In this document: positions 46,361 through 55,644 of the stretch, one piece after another | Position numbering within the stretch: the stretch's first letter is position 1 | How the letters are laid out: every line of letters starts with the position of its first letter | Origin: Clostridium grantii DSM 8605 | Lineage (GTDB): Bacteria > Bacillota > Clostridia > Clostridiales > Clostridiaceae | Direction: 5' to 3' | Assembly: GCF_900129965.1 (NCBI RefSeq) | Contig: NZ_FQXM01000003.1 | Location: 62,001 to 126,000 of the forward strand | Length of the DNA stretch: 64,000 bases | Position numbers and translations under genes: made by a program | The notes under the pieces: model-generated | The model's input: the letters and a program-made list of their open reading frames with translations, nothing else | Told to the model about the DNA's origin: nothing | Database searches by the model: none

Positions 46361-46391
46361 TTAAGCTCATATCTTAAAGATATGAGCTTAA
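46361..46391 (-). terminator. Terminator after the 99-residue protein gene
   Basis: TTAAGCTCATATCTT pairs perfectly with AAGATATGAGCTTAA (46377-46391), followed on the leftward transcript by a moderately U-rich tract. Confidence 0.75.
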
Positions 46392-46428
46392 TAAAATTAT
46401 ATATTAACAGTATTTTTTTATCAACTTT

Positions 46429-46728
46429 TTATAATTCTCTTACACTAAGTTTATTTGAAACTTCCGCAATATATGGAAGTTGTTTTATTACTTCATAAAC
46501 ATATCCTTGTTTTTCTTCTTCAATTGCTTGATCTTTAGTTACTTCACTATAGTATAGCATTTTGCACCAAAAATCTCTAAAATCATCTTTTGTTATGAAT
46601 TCTTGTTTTCCTGATTCATTTTGAATTATAATTCCATATTGAAATTCTTTTACAACATCTAATTTTTGTATTGAACCCTCTGTAATCATACCCCATACAT
46701 CATCCCACATTTTTTTAAACGAAATCAT
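46429..46728 (-). CDS. Conserved-looking 99-residue protein, function unknown
   Basis: Soluble and acidic, with aromatic-rich segments (FKKMWDDVWGMI; FRDFWCKMLYYSEV). No domain recognised. It has a clear RBS (TAGGAGGC) and its own terminator, so it is likely real. Confidence 0.6.
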   Translation of the reverse strand: MISFKKMWDDVWGMITEGSIQKLDVVKEFQYGIIIQNESGKQEFITKDDFRDFWCKMLYYSEVTKDQAIEEEKQGYVYEVIKQLPYIAEVSNKLSVREL

Positions 46729-46908
46729 AATAATGCCTCCTAAAATCTTTGTTATTTTTTTAATGTTTTAAAATTTCCTATATCTATTTGTCAATACCCC
46801 TACCTTTAGTATATCACATTTTTATAATAACCGCTAATAATATTTTTATAAATTGCAATAGTATATACTATTCATCTTTTTTAGACATTATTCGACATCT
46901 ATTTTACA

Positions 46909-49107
46909 TTATTTTCTATTAATTAGCCCATTATTATATATTGTACTTTTATCAAACACTTTTATGCTTTTATCATTAAAAATAATCTCAATAATTTTTT
47001 CATCTATTCTCGAAATAACTCCTTCTCCAAAATAACTATGGATTATTTCCTCTCCTAAAATAAATGAATCGGATATTTTACCAACTTCTATTTTACATTC
47101 TTTTATAAAAATAGATGGTTTTATACTTTTTCCCTTACTTCTATTAATTACTGCGAGATAAAGATTATTTATACTTCTAGTAATAGCCACATAAAACAAT
47201 CTTCTTTCTTCCTCAAGATTTTCATTAATAGCATTTCGGTGTGGAATATAATCTTCGTTACAATTGATAACAAAAACATTCTTAAACTCCATACCCTTAA
47301 CCCCGTGAATTGTACTTAAAATAACTTTGTCTTTTTCATTATCACCATTATCCTTACTTAGTTTATTCTTAACTTCTTCAATATGAACCAATAAATCTTC
47401 TATAGTTGAAAATTCTGATGCAGCCGCTTTAAATTCTTCTATAATATCAAGGTAATCTTGAATATCCATCTTATATTTCTCACAAAATTCTTTAATATGA
47501 TCTTTATATCCCAATTCCTTTTGAACATAATTAATAGCTTTATCTAATGATTTTTTTTTCAAACTAAAAATATTTTTCTGTAATTTTTCTATATTATTTA
47601 CTTGAAAAAGTTTAAGATTTTTAGATTTAGTTATATAATCAAAACAATCTTCCTCTAGATATGAATTTTTAAGACTTTCAACAATCTCTTTACTAATATA
47701 CCTAAAAGGCTTATTAATTATTCTTATAAAACTAATTTTATCAAATGGATTTAAACTTAACTTGAGATAAGCAATTATATCTTTACAAATAAAATGTTCA
47801 AAAAAATTATACTCTTTATCTAACATTTTAAAAGGAATTTTGTTTCTTATCATAGAATCAATAATACTTCTACTTTCCATATTAGTTCTATAAAGTATAG
47901 CAAAATCACTATACTGAACCTCTTCTTTTTCCTTTGATTTAGCAATTATATCAACTATGATATTTCCCTGTTTGTTTTCATCAAAACTATTGATCACTTT
48001 TATTTTTGAATACTCTTTCTTAAAAGCTTCTATTTCCTTATTATTTCTTAACTTATTATTACCAATGAGGTTCTTAGATATTTCTACGATAGTCTCTGGA
48101 CATCTATAATTTAATGATAAATACAATTTTTCTCCCAAATAAAAACTAGAGTTGAAATCCACCATATATTCCGGTTTAGAACCCCTAAAACTATAAATAC
48201 ATTGGTCTTCGTCACCAACTGCGAATAAATTATTGGATTTTCCTATAAAGAGTTTTAAAATTTCAATTTGAATATCATCACAATCTTGAAATTCATCTAC
48301 AAGAATATGTTTAAAAAGATTTTTGTATCCAGTTAAAACATTGCTTTTTTCTTTAAAAAGTTTTTTTGCTTTTATTTGCAAATCATCAAAATCCCACAAA
48401 TTCTCCACAGTCTTATATTCTTCATAATTATTAAAACAATTTAAAAATACTTCTTTACTAATATTAAAACTTATTTCATCCATTTCTTTTTCAGTTACTT
48501 TAACTCTAGATATAGTGTTTAGAACTTCATTAACTTTGTCGTCATTTACATCCTCCATATATTTTGATAATGTATTCTTCACTAATCTAAAAGCTTCTCC
48601 ACTGTTAATTATTTTAATTTCACCATAGTATCTTCTCAGTATTTTATAGAATAATGCATGAAAAGTTCCAAAGAATGGCGGGTAAATATCTTTATTGAGT
48701 GCTGTAAATCTTGCTTTCATATTGCTAGCAGCTGCTTTGGTAAAAGTTATTATTATGATATTCTTTGAATCAACACAACTAAATCTCATAAGCCTAATGA
48801 AATTATTATGCTTTATTTTTTCTTCTACATTGTTTCTCAAATATATTTTCTTTAGAAATTCAATATCTTCTATAGTTATATTAATAGGTACATCATTAGA
48901 ATTATAGATTTTACCAAAAATAAGAAGATAATCTATTTTAGCTATAAGAGTAGTTGTCTTACCTGTACCCGGGCATGCAACCACACATAAATTTTTTTCC
49001 TTGCTAAAAACAGCTTTTTTCTGATGATCATTTAGATAATTATATCTTTGTGAAATTATTCTATCTCTTAATTCACAATATTCTTTTGTTAAATCATTAT
49101 TATTCAT
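46909..49107 (-). CDS. UvrD/PcrA-like superfamily 1 DNA helicase
   Basis: A 732-residue 3'-5' helicase. Motif I is CPGTGKTT (45-52), motif II DEFQDCDD, motif III EDQCIYSFRG, motif IV region YRTNMESR and motif VI RRLFYVAITR. The C-terminal 60 residues resemble a Tudor-like fold seen in PcrA (GEEIIHSYFGEGVISRIDE). Likely DNA repair or plasmid maintenance. It is monocistronic and divergent from pncB. Confidence 0.9.
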   Translation of the reverse strand: MNNNDLTKEYCELRDRIISQRYNYLNDHQKKAVFSKEKNLCVVACPGTGKTTTLIAKIDYLLIFGKIYNSNDVPINITIEDIEFLKKIYLRNNVEEKIKHNNFIRLMRFSCVDSKNIIIITFTKAAASNMKARFTALNKDIYPPFFGTFHALFYKILRRYYGEIKIINSGEAFRLVKNTLSKYMEDVNDDKVNEVLNTISRVKVTEKEMDEISFNISKEVFLNCFNNYEEYKTVENLWDFDDLQIKAKKLFKEKSNVLTGYKNLFKHILVDEFQDCDDIQIEILKLFIGKSNNLFAVGDEDQCIYSFRGSKPEYMVDFNSSFYLGEKLYLSLNYRCPETIVEISKNLIGNNKLRNNKEIEAFKKEYSKIKVINSFDENKQGNIIVDIIAKSKEKEEVQYSDFAILYRTNMESRSIIDSMIRNKIPFKMLDKEYNFFEHFICKDIIAYLKLSLNPFDKISFIRIINKPFRYISKEIVESLKNSYLEEDCFDYITKSKNLKLFQVNNIEKLQKNIFSLKKKSLDKAINYVQKELGYKDHIKEFCEKYKMDIQDYLDIIEEFKAAASEFSTIEDLLVHIEEVKNKLSKDNGDNEKDKVILSTIHGVKGMEFKNVFVINCNEDYIPHRNAINENLEEERRLFYVAITRSINNLYLAVINRSKGKSIKPSIFIKECKIEVGKISDSFILGEEIIHSYFGEGVISRIDEKIIEIIFNDKSIKVFDKSTIYNNGLINRK

Positions 49108-49226
49108 TTGTACTCCTTTTTGTTTTTTCCTTTAATTTATCTTTTTTCAATTTTTTGACAACGAAATAATTTTATCATAAATTTTGTAACTTTGCACTAT
49201 AAAATTTATACTTTTTTCATATAAAT

Positions 49227-49255
49227 TTGAAACAGTTTCCTATCATACCTATTAT
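49227..49255 (+). promoter_or_regulatory. Promoter of pncB
   Basis: TTGAAA (49227-49232), a 17-base spacer and TATTAT (49250-49255). The leader to the start at 49360 is about 100 bases; no riboswitch was recognised. Confidence 0.55.
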
Positions 49256-49359
49256 AGTTCAAAAATCTATTGTAATATACTCTTCCAGGTATTAAAATAA
49301 TAATATTGAAAAACGTGAATTTAAAATTCATCGTAATTTAAATGATAAGAGGGGTAGCT

Positions 49360-50838
49360 ATGAACAATTTTAATTCGTTTAACTTAAAAAACGAAAGAAA
49401 CTTAACTATGCTAGTTGACTTTTATGAGTTAACTATGGCAAATGGGTATTTAGACAGTAATGTTGGAGATAAAATTGCTTATTTCGACATGTTTTTTAGA
49501 AGAGTACCAGACGGGGGCGGCTATTGTGTAATGGCAGGTGTTCAACAATTAATAGAATATCTATCCTCCTTAAAATTTACGGAAGATGATATAAAATATT
49601 TAGAAAGAAAGAACCTTTTTTCAAGTAAATTTATTCAATATTTAAAAGATTTCAAATTTGAATGTGATGTATGGGCTGTACCTGAAGGAAATCCTGTATT
49701 TCCTAATGAGCCATTAGTTATGGTTAAAGGTCCAGTTATTCAAGCACAATTTATTGAAACAATGGTTTTATTAACTGTTAATCATCAAACATTGATAGCA
49801 ACTAAAGCTAATAGAATATGTAAGGCTGCCAATGGAAGACCTGTAATGGAATTTGGTTCTAGAAGGGCCCAAGGATATGATGGAGCTATTTACGGTGCTA
49901 GAGCTGCAATGATAGGTGGATGTTCAGCTACCGCTTGTACAATCGCTGAGCAAATGTTTGATGTTCCTGCAGTAGGAACTATGGCTCACAGTTGGATTCA
50001 ACTATTTGATACTGAATATGATTCTTTTAAAGCCTGGGCAGAATCTTATCCTAATAATTGTACATTGTTAGTTGATACTTATAATGTATTAAAATCTGGA
50101 ATTCCAAATGCTATAAAAGTATTTGATGAATTCTTAAAACCAAGAGGCATTCGACCAAAAGGTGTTAGAATAGATAGTGGAGATATAACTTACCTAACAA
50201 AAAAGGTTAGAGTAATGCTAGATGATGCTGGCTATGAAGATTGTTCTATAGTAATCTCAAATTCTTTAGATGAACATATCATTTCCCAAGTTTTATCTAA
50301 TGGAGCTAAAATCAATGCTTTTGGAGTTGGGGAAAGACTTATTACTGCAAAATCAGAACCTGTTTTTGGAGGCGTATACAAATTAGTTGCTGTTGAAAAA
50401 GATGGAGAAATTATTCCTAAAATAAAAATTAGCGAGAATGAGGAAAAAATCACCAATCCAGCTTTTAAAAAGATTTATCGTTTATTTGATAAAACTACAG
50501 ATAAAGCCATTGCTGACATAATAACTCTAAGAACTGAAACTATTGACGAATCAAAACCACTTGAAATCTTTAATCCAATACATACTTGGAAAAAGAAAAA
50601 AGTAACAAATTTCTATGCAAAAGAACTTCTTGTGCCTATATTTGAAAAAGGTAAAGTAGTTTATGATAGCCCAAGTGTTTCTGAAATTCAACAATTTTCA
50701 AAAGAAGAAGTTGATAAACTATGGGAAGAAGTTCTGAGACTTAAAAATCCTCATACTTATTATATAGATTTATCGAAAGATTTATGGAATTTGAAACAAT
50801 CCTTACTTAATAAATATTCAGCCATGTATGAAAATTAA
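49360..50838 (+). CDS. pncB: Nicotinate phosphoribosyltransferase
   Basis: A 492-residue enzyme making nicotinate mononucleotide from nicotinate and PRPP in NAD salvage. The start at 49360 follows AGAGGGG by 6 bases. YELTMANGY near the N-terminus, EFGSRRAQGYDGA, GTMAHSWIQ and VRIDSGDITYL are family hallmarks. It lies alone between a helicase gene and a small Cys-rich gene. Confidence 0.95.
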   Translation: MNNFNSFNLKNERNLTMLVDFYELTMANGYLDSNVGDKIAYFDMFFRRVPDGGGYCVMAGVQQLIEYLSSLKFTEDDIKYLERKNLFSSKFIQYLKDFKFECDVWAVPEGNPVFPNEPLVMVKGPVIQAQFIETMVLLTVNHQTLIATKANRICKAANGRPVMEFGSRRAQGYDGAIYGARAAMIGGCSATACTIAEQMFDVPAVGTMAHSWIQLFDTEYDSFKAWAESYPNNCTLLVDTYNVLKSGIPNAIKVFDEFLKPRGIRPKGVRIDSGDITYLTKKVRVMLDDAGYEDCSIVISNSLDEHIISQVLSNGAKINAFGVGERLITAKSEPVFGGVYKLVAVEKDGEIIPKIKISENEEKITNPAFKKIYRLFDKTTDKAIADIITLRTETIDESKPLEIFNPIHTWKKKKVTNFYAKELLVPIFEKGKVVYDSPSVSEIQQFSKEEVDKLWEEVLRLKNPHTYYIDLSKDLWNLKQSLLNKYSAMYEN

Positions 50839-50873
50839 TTCATTTCTAATATAACTAAAAATATAAATTTTAA

Positions 50874-50907
50874 GGGAAAGCTTTCATAAAACTATGAAAG
50901 CTTTCCC
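50874..50907. terminator. Bidirectional terminator after pncB
   Basis: GGGAAAGCTTTCATA pairs perfectly with TATGAAAGCTTTCCC around AAAC, with T-rich flanks. It also serves the convergent small gene. Confidence 0.85.
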
Positions 50908-50935
50908 TATTTTTATGATTTTACTAATGTACTAA

Positions 50936-51139
50936 TTAAATGTTATAAACTTCTTCTTTATTAAAATATAAACTATAGTCTTCTTCAACTCTATCTTGTA
51001 ACTCATAATACTTATCTCTATTAAAGTATGCTTCTTTAAATGGGCATGCCCCTTTAATTCCCTCATAATTATAAAATGCACAACTTTCAAAACATAATAC
51101 TTTCTCTGAAAAAGTACTTAAGAATCTACATTCATTCAC
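50936..51139 (-). CDS. Small four-cysteine protein, function unknown
   Basis: 67 residues with Cys at 4, 16, 20 and 32 (spacing C-x11-C-x3-C-x11-C), which could bind a metal, then an acidic, aromatic C-terminal half. A strong RBS (GAGGGGGAC) precedes the ATG. No family recognised. Confidence 0.65.
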   Translation of the reverse strand: MNECRFLSTFSEKVLCFESCAFYNYEGIKGACPFKEAYFNRDKYYELQDRVEEDYSLYFNKEEVYNI

Positions 51140-51290
51140 TTTAATGTCCCCCTCTCATTTGACTTTATATCTATTTTATTACATTTTATGGTATTTGGGA
51201 ATATTTTTTTTTAATTTTTTCAATTTTTAGGATTTTTTTTTTAAATTTGGAGATATTAATATTGACTGACAAATTTACAGAGGTGATTTT

Positions 51291-51641
51291 ATGAACGTAA
51301 CTAGCCTATCATTAGCATACTTCTTTCTAGGTTTATTTTTTGTTTCTATTATATTCTCTTTTTATTTTAAAATTTTATTTATACGAACAAATCCTGGGAA
51401 TACACATAGAGATAAAATAATTGGTTCTATGAAAGACCCTATATCATGGAGAAGTAGAAATAATAGAACTGCTTATATATCCATGTTTTGGGCATTTGTT
51501 TCTTTAGCAGTATTTGTTTATTTAAAATTCTTTCATAAAGCAGGTTTAATAAATATAATTTATGTTTTTGCATACGTAGCTTTAGCTGCACTGTCAATTA
51601 TTTTTCTTGGTAAACTAAAAAAAGAAGTAAAGCAGAAATAA
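51291..51641 (+). CDS. Small membrane protein, function unknown
   Basis: 116 residues with three hydrophobic segments (about 8-32, 63-82, 86-107) and a polar loop at 33-60. RBS AGAGGTGA precedes the ATG. It is probably a real gene; no family recognised. Confidence 0.65.
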   Translation: MNVTSLSLAYFFLGLFFVSIIFSFYFKILFIRTNPGNTHRDKIIGSMKDPISWRSRNNRTAYISMFWAFVSLAVFVYLKFFHKAGLINIIYVFAYVALAALSIIFLGKLKKEVKQK

Positions 51642-51676
51642 CCTTACTAGGTTTTCAGCTTTTCTTCTTTTTTTAT
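51609..51676. terminator. Bidirectional terminator overlapping the end of the membrane protein gene
   Basis: AAAAAAGAAG-T-AAAGC pairs with GCTTT-T-CTTCTTTTTT; inside, AACC..GGTT adds a second stem. The 5' arm contains the last codons of the gene. Confidence 0.7.
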
Positions 51677-51696
51677 AATCTTTATTTTAACAAACT

Positions 51697-52929
51697 TTAT
51701 GTTTTACTATTAAGTTCGTACCCATAAATAATCCTACCTAACTTAGCTAAAAATGGCAGACCTATTTTGTTATATTCATACTTACCATCATTGAAAACAT
51801 TATTTTCATTACAATATACCACCGCTGTCAAAAAAAATTCCACATTGTTTTTCTCATCTACAATATAAGCATTATCAATTAAATATCCATAAGCACACCC
51901 AATTTTATTATAAATTTTTATATTTTCAGGAATTTTTTCTTTTGAGTCTCCAAACATAAAATACTTAACATAGCTATCATTATAATTATACTTGGGATTT
52001 TCGCATTCCCTAGGAATCATACTTAAATATTCTTTTAAAAATTCATAATCCTTTTCTGTAAGATTAAATCTTTTGTTTTCTTCAATATATTGAGGATATA
52101 CTATAGCCATCAATAAATCTTGCATACATTGAATAGACATAAAATTAGCCTTAGAAAAGTCTTTTGGAGAAGCTATATATTTACCTTTGCTTATATATCC
52201 CACTCCTTTAGTTAAATCTTTTATATTATTAAATTCATAAGAACTTGTATTATATACCATAGGTTGACTATAAATAACTTCATTTCCTTTATAAAAATCA
52301 AAAGAATTTGTGTATTTATTCTCAGTTGATGACATAGGATTTCCTAGTCTATGCATAACCAAAAAATTTTTATATCCTTTTTCCCACATAGTTTTATTAT
52401 AGTATTCTTGCCCTAAAAATTCATACAATCTATCAAAACTATTATTATCACTAACAACTAAAACTTTTTTTATAAAATTTGCTATGGTAGGTTTACTATC
52501 TTTTGTTCCACTATCCCAGCTTTGAGATTTTTGGCTTCCTCTATCCTTTTTTATCACAAGAGGAGTATCCTTATTTAATCCATCAATATTCAAGTTATTC
52601 AACTTTTCAAGGGCTAAAACACAAGCTGACAATTTAATTGCACTAGCTGGATAAAAATACTGTTTACCATCTAAATTATAAGAAAATGATGTGAAATTAC
52701 TTTTCTCATTTTCATCTTTGCTTACCCTAGTGTATAAAATCTGAACCTGGTATTTATCAGTGTCTTTAAAAACTTTTTTAATACTGTCTCCTTGCTCATT
52801 TATCAATCTTTCCAATAAATCTTTTTCATTGGCATCTCTAGCTAAAACTTTATTAGAGCCTGTGATTTGAAAAATCAAAATCAAACTAATAAAAACAGAG
52901 CATAATTTAATCAAACTATGTTTTTTCAT
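51697..52929 (-). CDS. Secreted class A beta-lactamase-like serine hydrolase
   Basis: A 410-residue protein with an N-terminal signal/anchor (5-23). The nucleophile motif is SAIK (Ser96, Lys99), and SDNN (SxN motif) follows near 153. The KTG box is replaced by K-I-G in YNKIGCAYG. Active class A enzymes keep K-T/S-G, so it may be a penicillin-binding hydrolase of altered specificity. The length exceeds a beta-lactamase by about 120 residues. Confidence 0.75.
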   Translation of the reverse strand: MKKHSLIKLCSVFISLILIFQITGSNKVLARDANEKDLLERLINEQGDSIKKVFKDTDKYQVQILYTRVSKDENEKSNFTSFSYNLDGKQYFYPASAIKLSACVLALEKLNNLNIDGLNKDTPLVIKKDRGSQKSQSWDSGTKDSKPTIANFIKKVLVVSDNNSFDRLYEFLGQEYYNKTMWEKGYKNFLVMHRLGNPMSSTENKYTNSFDFYKGNEVIYSQPMVYNTSSYEFNNIKDLTKGVGYISKGKYIASPKDFSKANFMSIQCMQDLLMAIVYPQYIEENKRFNLTEKDYEFLKEYLSMIPRECENPKYNYNDSYVKYFMFGDSKEKIPENIKIYNKIGCAYGYLIDNAYIVDEKNNVEFFLTAVVYCNENNVFNDGKYEYNKIGLPFLAKLGRIIYGYELNSKT

Positions 52930-53013
52930 AAATATTCCTTCCTAAGTCATTTGTAATAATTTATTTACATAGTTAATATGCCCTTTTATACCTATTTTAT
53001 TATATTTATTTAT

Positions 53014-53631
53014 CTATTTGTTTTCATTAATTAAATCCACAAATCTTTTAATAATTAAAGCTGTAAAGCCCCAAATAACATATCCCTTATATTTATAAAA
53101 ATATTGATTTTGCACTCTTTTCCTAAACTTATACTTCCTTCCTCCATTAATTAATTCAAAAGGAAATTCTTCTTCAAATTTAGGTATCAATTCCATTTCA
53201 TATTCTTCTGGCGAATTTTCTAATAAAAATTTTAAAGGTACATAAAATACTTCATCTACTTCATCTTTATTAGGTTTGTCTATTTTTTCTGTTAATTCAG
53301 CTACAAAAGTATAAATTATACTATTATATGGGCTTATAAAATAATCCATCTCTCCAATATTTTTAATGGAATCTTTAGAAATACCCAGCTCTTCCACAGC
53401 CTCTCTTATAGCCGCTTCTTGTGGAGATTCTTTTTCCTCAATGCCTCCTCCAGGCAAACTAACATCTCCCGGTTGTGTTCTCATTGTTAAAGCTCTTTTT
53501 TCAAACACTACATGAGCTTCCCCTTTAATATAAGTAATTAAAATTACTACAGAGTTTCTTTTGTATTTACCTATTAATTCAGCTTTTCTATTTTTAAACA
53601 ATTCTAAAACCTCTTTCATACTATCCTCCAC
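53014..53631 (-). CDS. Nudix hydrolase, probable CoA pyrophosphatase (NudL/YeaB type)
   Basis: A 205-residue protein. The Nudix box runs GGGIEEKESPQEAAIREAVEEL, shown here shortened as G-x5-E-x7-REAVEELG. The preceding QPGDVSLPGG is the UPF0035 motif of coenzyme A diphosphatases. RBS GGAGGAT precedes the ATG. Confidence 0.85.
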   Translation of the reverse strand: MEDSMKEVLELFKNRKAELIGKYKRNSVVILITYIKGEAHVVFEKRALTMRTQPGDVSLPGGGIEEKESPQEAAIREAVEELGISKDSIKNIGEMDYFISPYNSIIYTFVAELTEKIDKPNKDEVDEVFYVPLKFLLENSPEEYEMELIPKFEEEFPFELINGGRKYKFRKRVQNQYFYKYKGYVIWGFTALIIKRFVDLINENK

Positions 53632-53685
53632 CTTTATACCCCAACTTTATTTTATGATATTCACAAATTCACACTTTTTCTAAAA

Positions 53686-53708
53686 TATAAGCATCCCAGT
53701 TCAACTAT
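53686..53708. repeat. Partial copy of the 22818-22949 element end
   Basis: TATAAGCATCCCAGTTCAACTAT matches the right-end sequence of that element (reverse complement) with two changes. The opposite end is not clear, so this may be a solo or decayed copy. Confidence 0.5.
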
Positions 53709-53749
53709 ATGATAAATATTAATTTTTTTATACATTATAAGTATGAATG

Positions 53750-53778
53750 TTGTAATACCCTTACATTTAGATTATACT
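53750..53778 (+). promoter_or_regulatory. Promoter of the D,D-carboxypeptidase gene
   Basis: TTGTAA (53750-53755), a 17-base spacer and TATACT (53773-53778). RBS AGGAGA precedes the TTG start at 53817. Confidence 0.65.
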
Positions 53779-53816
53779 AAAAAAGACATAAAATTAATAT
53801 TTAGGAGAGATGAATC

Positions 53817-55175
53817 TTGAAAGAAAAATTATTATCCTTAGTTATGACATTAGTTATAACTTTATCCTTTTGCACTAGTGTAAAAGCTGAAAATGCTATA
53901 TTACCTGAAATTTTAGGTGAAGCAGCAATTGTTATAGATGTATCAACAGGAGAAATAGTGTACGAAAAGAATGCTGATAAAAGTCCTATGTACCCTGCAA
54001 GTGTTACAAAATTAATGACTTCACTAATTTTTGCAGAAAATTCTTCCCCAACAGATATAATTTCTTACACAGAAAGTGCTAGAAAACAAGAAGCTTTTTC
54101 ACTATGGAATATTATTCCCGGACTACGTGTAGGTGATACTATGAATGGTGATAATCTTATGAAAGCTCTTATGATTTATTCAGCCAATGATTCAGCTGTT
54201 ATGATAGCTGATAAAGTTGCAGGCTCTACTGAAGCATTTGCAGATCTAATGAATAAAAAAGCTACGGAATTAGGATTAACCACTTCCAACTTTGTAACGC
54301 CAAACGGACTTCATAATGATCAGCACTATACGTCCGCTTACGATTTAAGTATATTAATGAGAGCTGCTTATAATAACGAATGGGTAAAAGAAGCTATGCA
54401 AATTACTTCTACTCCCATTATAATGTCCTCTGGCACTTCTGCTGAAGAAACAAACAGAAATAAATTAATTGGAGAAACACTAGATGAAAGCTATTTATCT
54501 CAGTTAGGTGTTAACCTAAATGGAGCTAGTGCTTCAAATGCAATATGTGTAGGTGGTAAAACCGGTTATACCGGCGAAGCTGGAAGATGTTTAGCTGCCA
54601 TGTTCGAAAAAGATGGCCGTTTACTTGTAGGAGTAGTTTTAAAATCTGTATATAAAAATGCTGATAATGAAGATTTAGATGTTTTTAAAGACATGGCAAG
54701 TATTATCAACTGGAGCTATAATGCAGAAAAAGTAACTTATAAAAATAATGATGCTCCATACGTTGCAAATTCTCAGATATCTTCTGTGGAAGTAGCTTTT
54801 AAACCATTAATATTTATAGGTCCTAAAAAAACCATTGAAGTGCCTCTTACTTTAAAAGAAGATGTTAAATATTATGAAAATAAAATTAATGATAAAGAAA
54901 TAACAGAGAATATTGAATTAACAGAAATAAATCCTTGGAAATTAAAAGATGATGCCTCTGTAGGTAAATTAAATATTATTCAACGGGAAACAAATGCTTC
55001 CTATGAACTTTACCCTACTTTAACAACATCTAATTTAATTATGATGAGTAAGTTTACTTATTTATTAGCCATAGTTGGCTTAGTTGCTATTTTATTATTA
55101 CTAAGAATATTATTAGTATCCTCTTCTAGAAAGAAAAGAAGAAAAAGTTCTAGAGGAAATAAATATCGTTATTAA
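53817..55175 (+). CDS. D-alanyl-D-alanine carboxypeptidase (DacA/DacF, S11)
   Basis: A 452-residue low-molecular-mass penicillin-binding protein. It starts with TTG; the closest ATG is out of frame. A signal peptide (1-24) precedes the S11 domain with SVTK (Ser62, Lys65), S-A-N in YSANDS and GGKTGYT. PBP5_C-like domain (about 320-395) and a C-terminal membrane anchor (418-437) with a basic tail follow. It trims peptidoglycan stem peptides outside the cell. Confidence 0.92.
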   Translation: MKEKLLSLVMTLVITLSFCTSVKAENAILPEILGEAAIVIDVSTGEIVYEKNADKSPMYPASVTKLMTSLIFAENSSPTDIISYTESARKQEAFSLWNIIPGLRVGDTMNGDNLMKALMIYSANDSAVMIADKVAGSTEAFADLMNKKATELGLTTSNFVTPNGLHNDQHYTSAYDLSILMRAAYNNEWVKEAMQITSTPIIMSSGTSAEETNRNKLIGETLDESYLSQLGVNLNGASASNAICVGGKTGYTGEAGRCLAAMFEKDGRLLVGVVLKSVYKNADNEDLDVFKDMASIINWSYNAEKVTYKNNDAPYVANSQISSVEVAFKPLIFIGPKKTIEVPLTLKEDVKYYENKINDKEITENIELTEINPWKLKDDASVGKLNIIQRETNASYELYPTLTTSNLIMMSKFTYLLAIVGLVAILLLLRILLVSSSRKKRRKSSRGNKYRY

Positions 55176-55183
55176 ACCACTTT

Positions 55184-55210
55184 AAAAGAGCTGCTAATTT
55201 CAGCTCTTTT
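55184..55210 (+). terminator. Terminator of the carboxypeptidase gene
   Basis: AAAAGAGCTG pairs with CAGCTCTTTT around a 7-base loop, followed by a T-rich tract. Confidence 0.85.
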
Positions 55211-55240
55211 ATTTTTTTATCAATATATTTAGTTAAATTA

Positions 55241-55301
55241 TTGACAAACACATTCAAATATCTTAATATAATAATATAACAATATTCAATTATTTGAATA
55301 T
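55241..55301 (+). promoter_or_regulatory. Promoter and ArsR-type operator of the sulfur operon
   Basis: TTGACA (55241-55246), 17 bases and TAATAT (55264-55269). Downstream lies the palindrome ATATTCAA-TTAT-TTGAATAT (55282-55301), of the form bound by ArsR/SmtB repressors, with a half-site ATTCAAAT (55252-55259) in the spacer. Autoregulation by the next gene is inferred. Confidence 0.7.
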
Positions 55302-55342
55302 AATGATTATGTGATTGTTTGATTAAGAGGAGGTATGTATAA

Positions 55343-55624
55343 ATGGATAATAATTTTGAACTTTATACTGAAGAAACTGAACTTCTAAAAATTCTGGCTC
55401 ACCCTGTTAGAATTTGTATAGTTCGAGGACTTATGGATAAAGATAATTGTAATGTAAATACCATGCAGGCCTGTCTAGAACTTCCTCAGCCAACTGTATC
55501 AAGACATTTACAATTATTAAAGGGTGCTGGAATCATAAAAGGGACAAGAAAGGGTAATGAAATATTTTATACTCTTTCTAATGATAAAATTCAAAAAGTA
55601 ATCCAGGTTTTATTTGAAGATTAA
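55343..55624 (+). CDS. ArsR-family transcriptional regulator
   Basis: A 93-residue winged-helix repressor with ELLKILAHPVRICIV and QPTVSRHLQLLKGAGII. The ELCVCD metal site of ArsR is absent; the cysteines are 25, 36 and 44, so it could respond to thiol oxidation or persulfides, as SqrR/BigR relatives do. It lies 20 bases before the CoA-disulfide reductase gene and downstream of a matching palindrome, so it probably represses the operon. Confidence 0.85.
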   Translation: MDNNFELYTEETELLKILAHPVRICIVRGLMDKDNCNVNTMQACLELPQPTVSRHLQLLKGAGIIKGTRKGNEIFYTLSNDKIQKVIQVLFED

Positions 55625-55644
55625 TAATTATTAGGAGGTTTACT

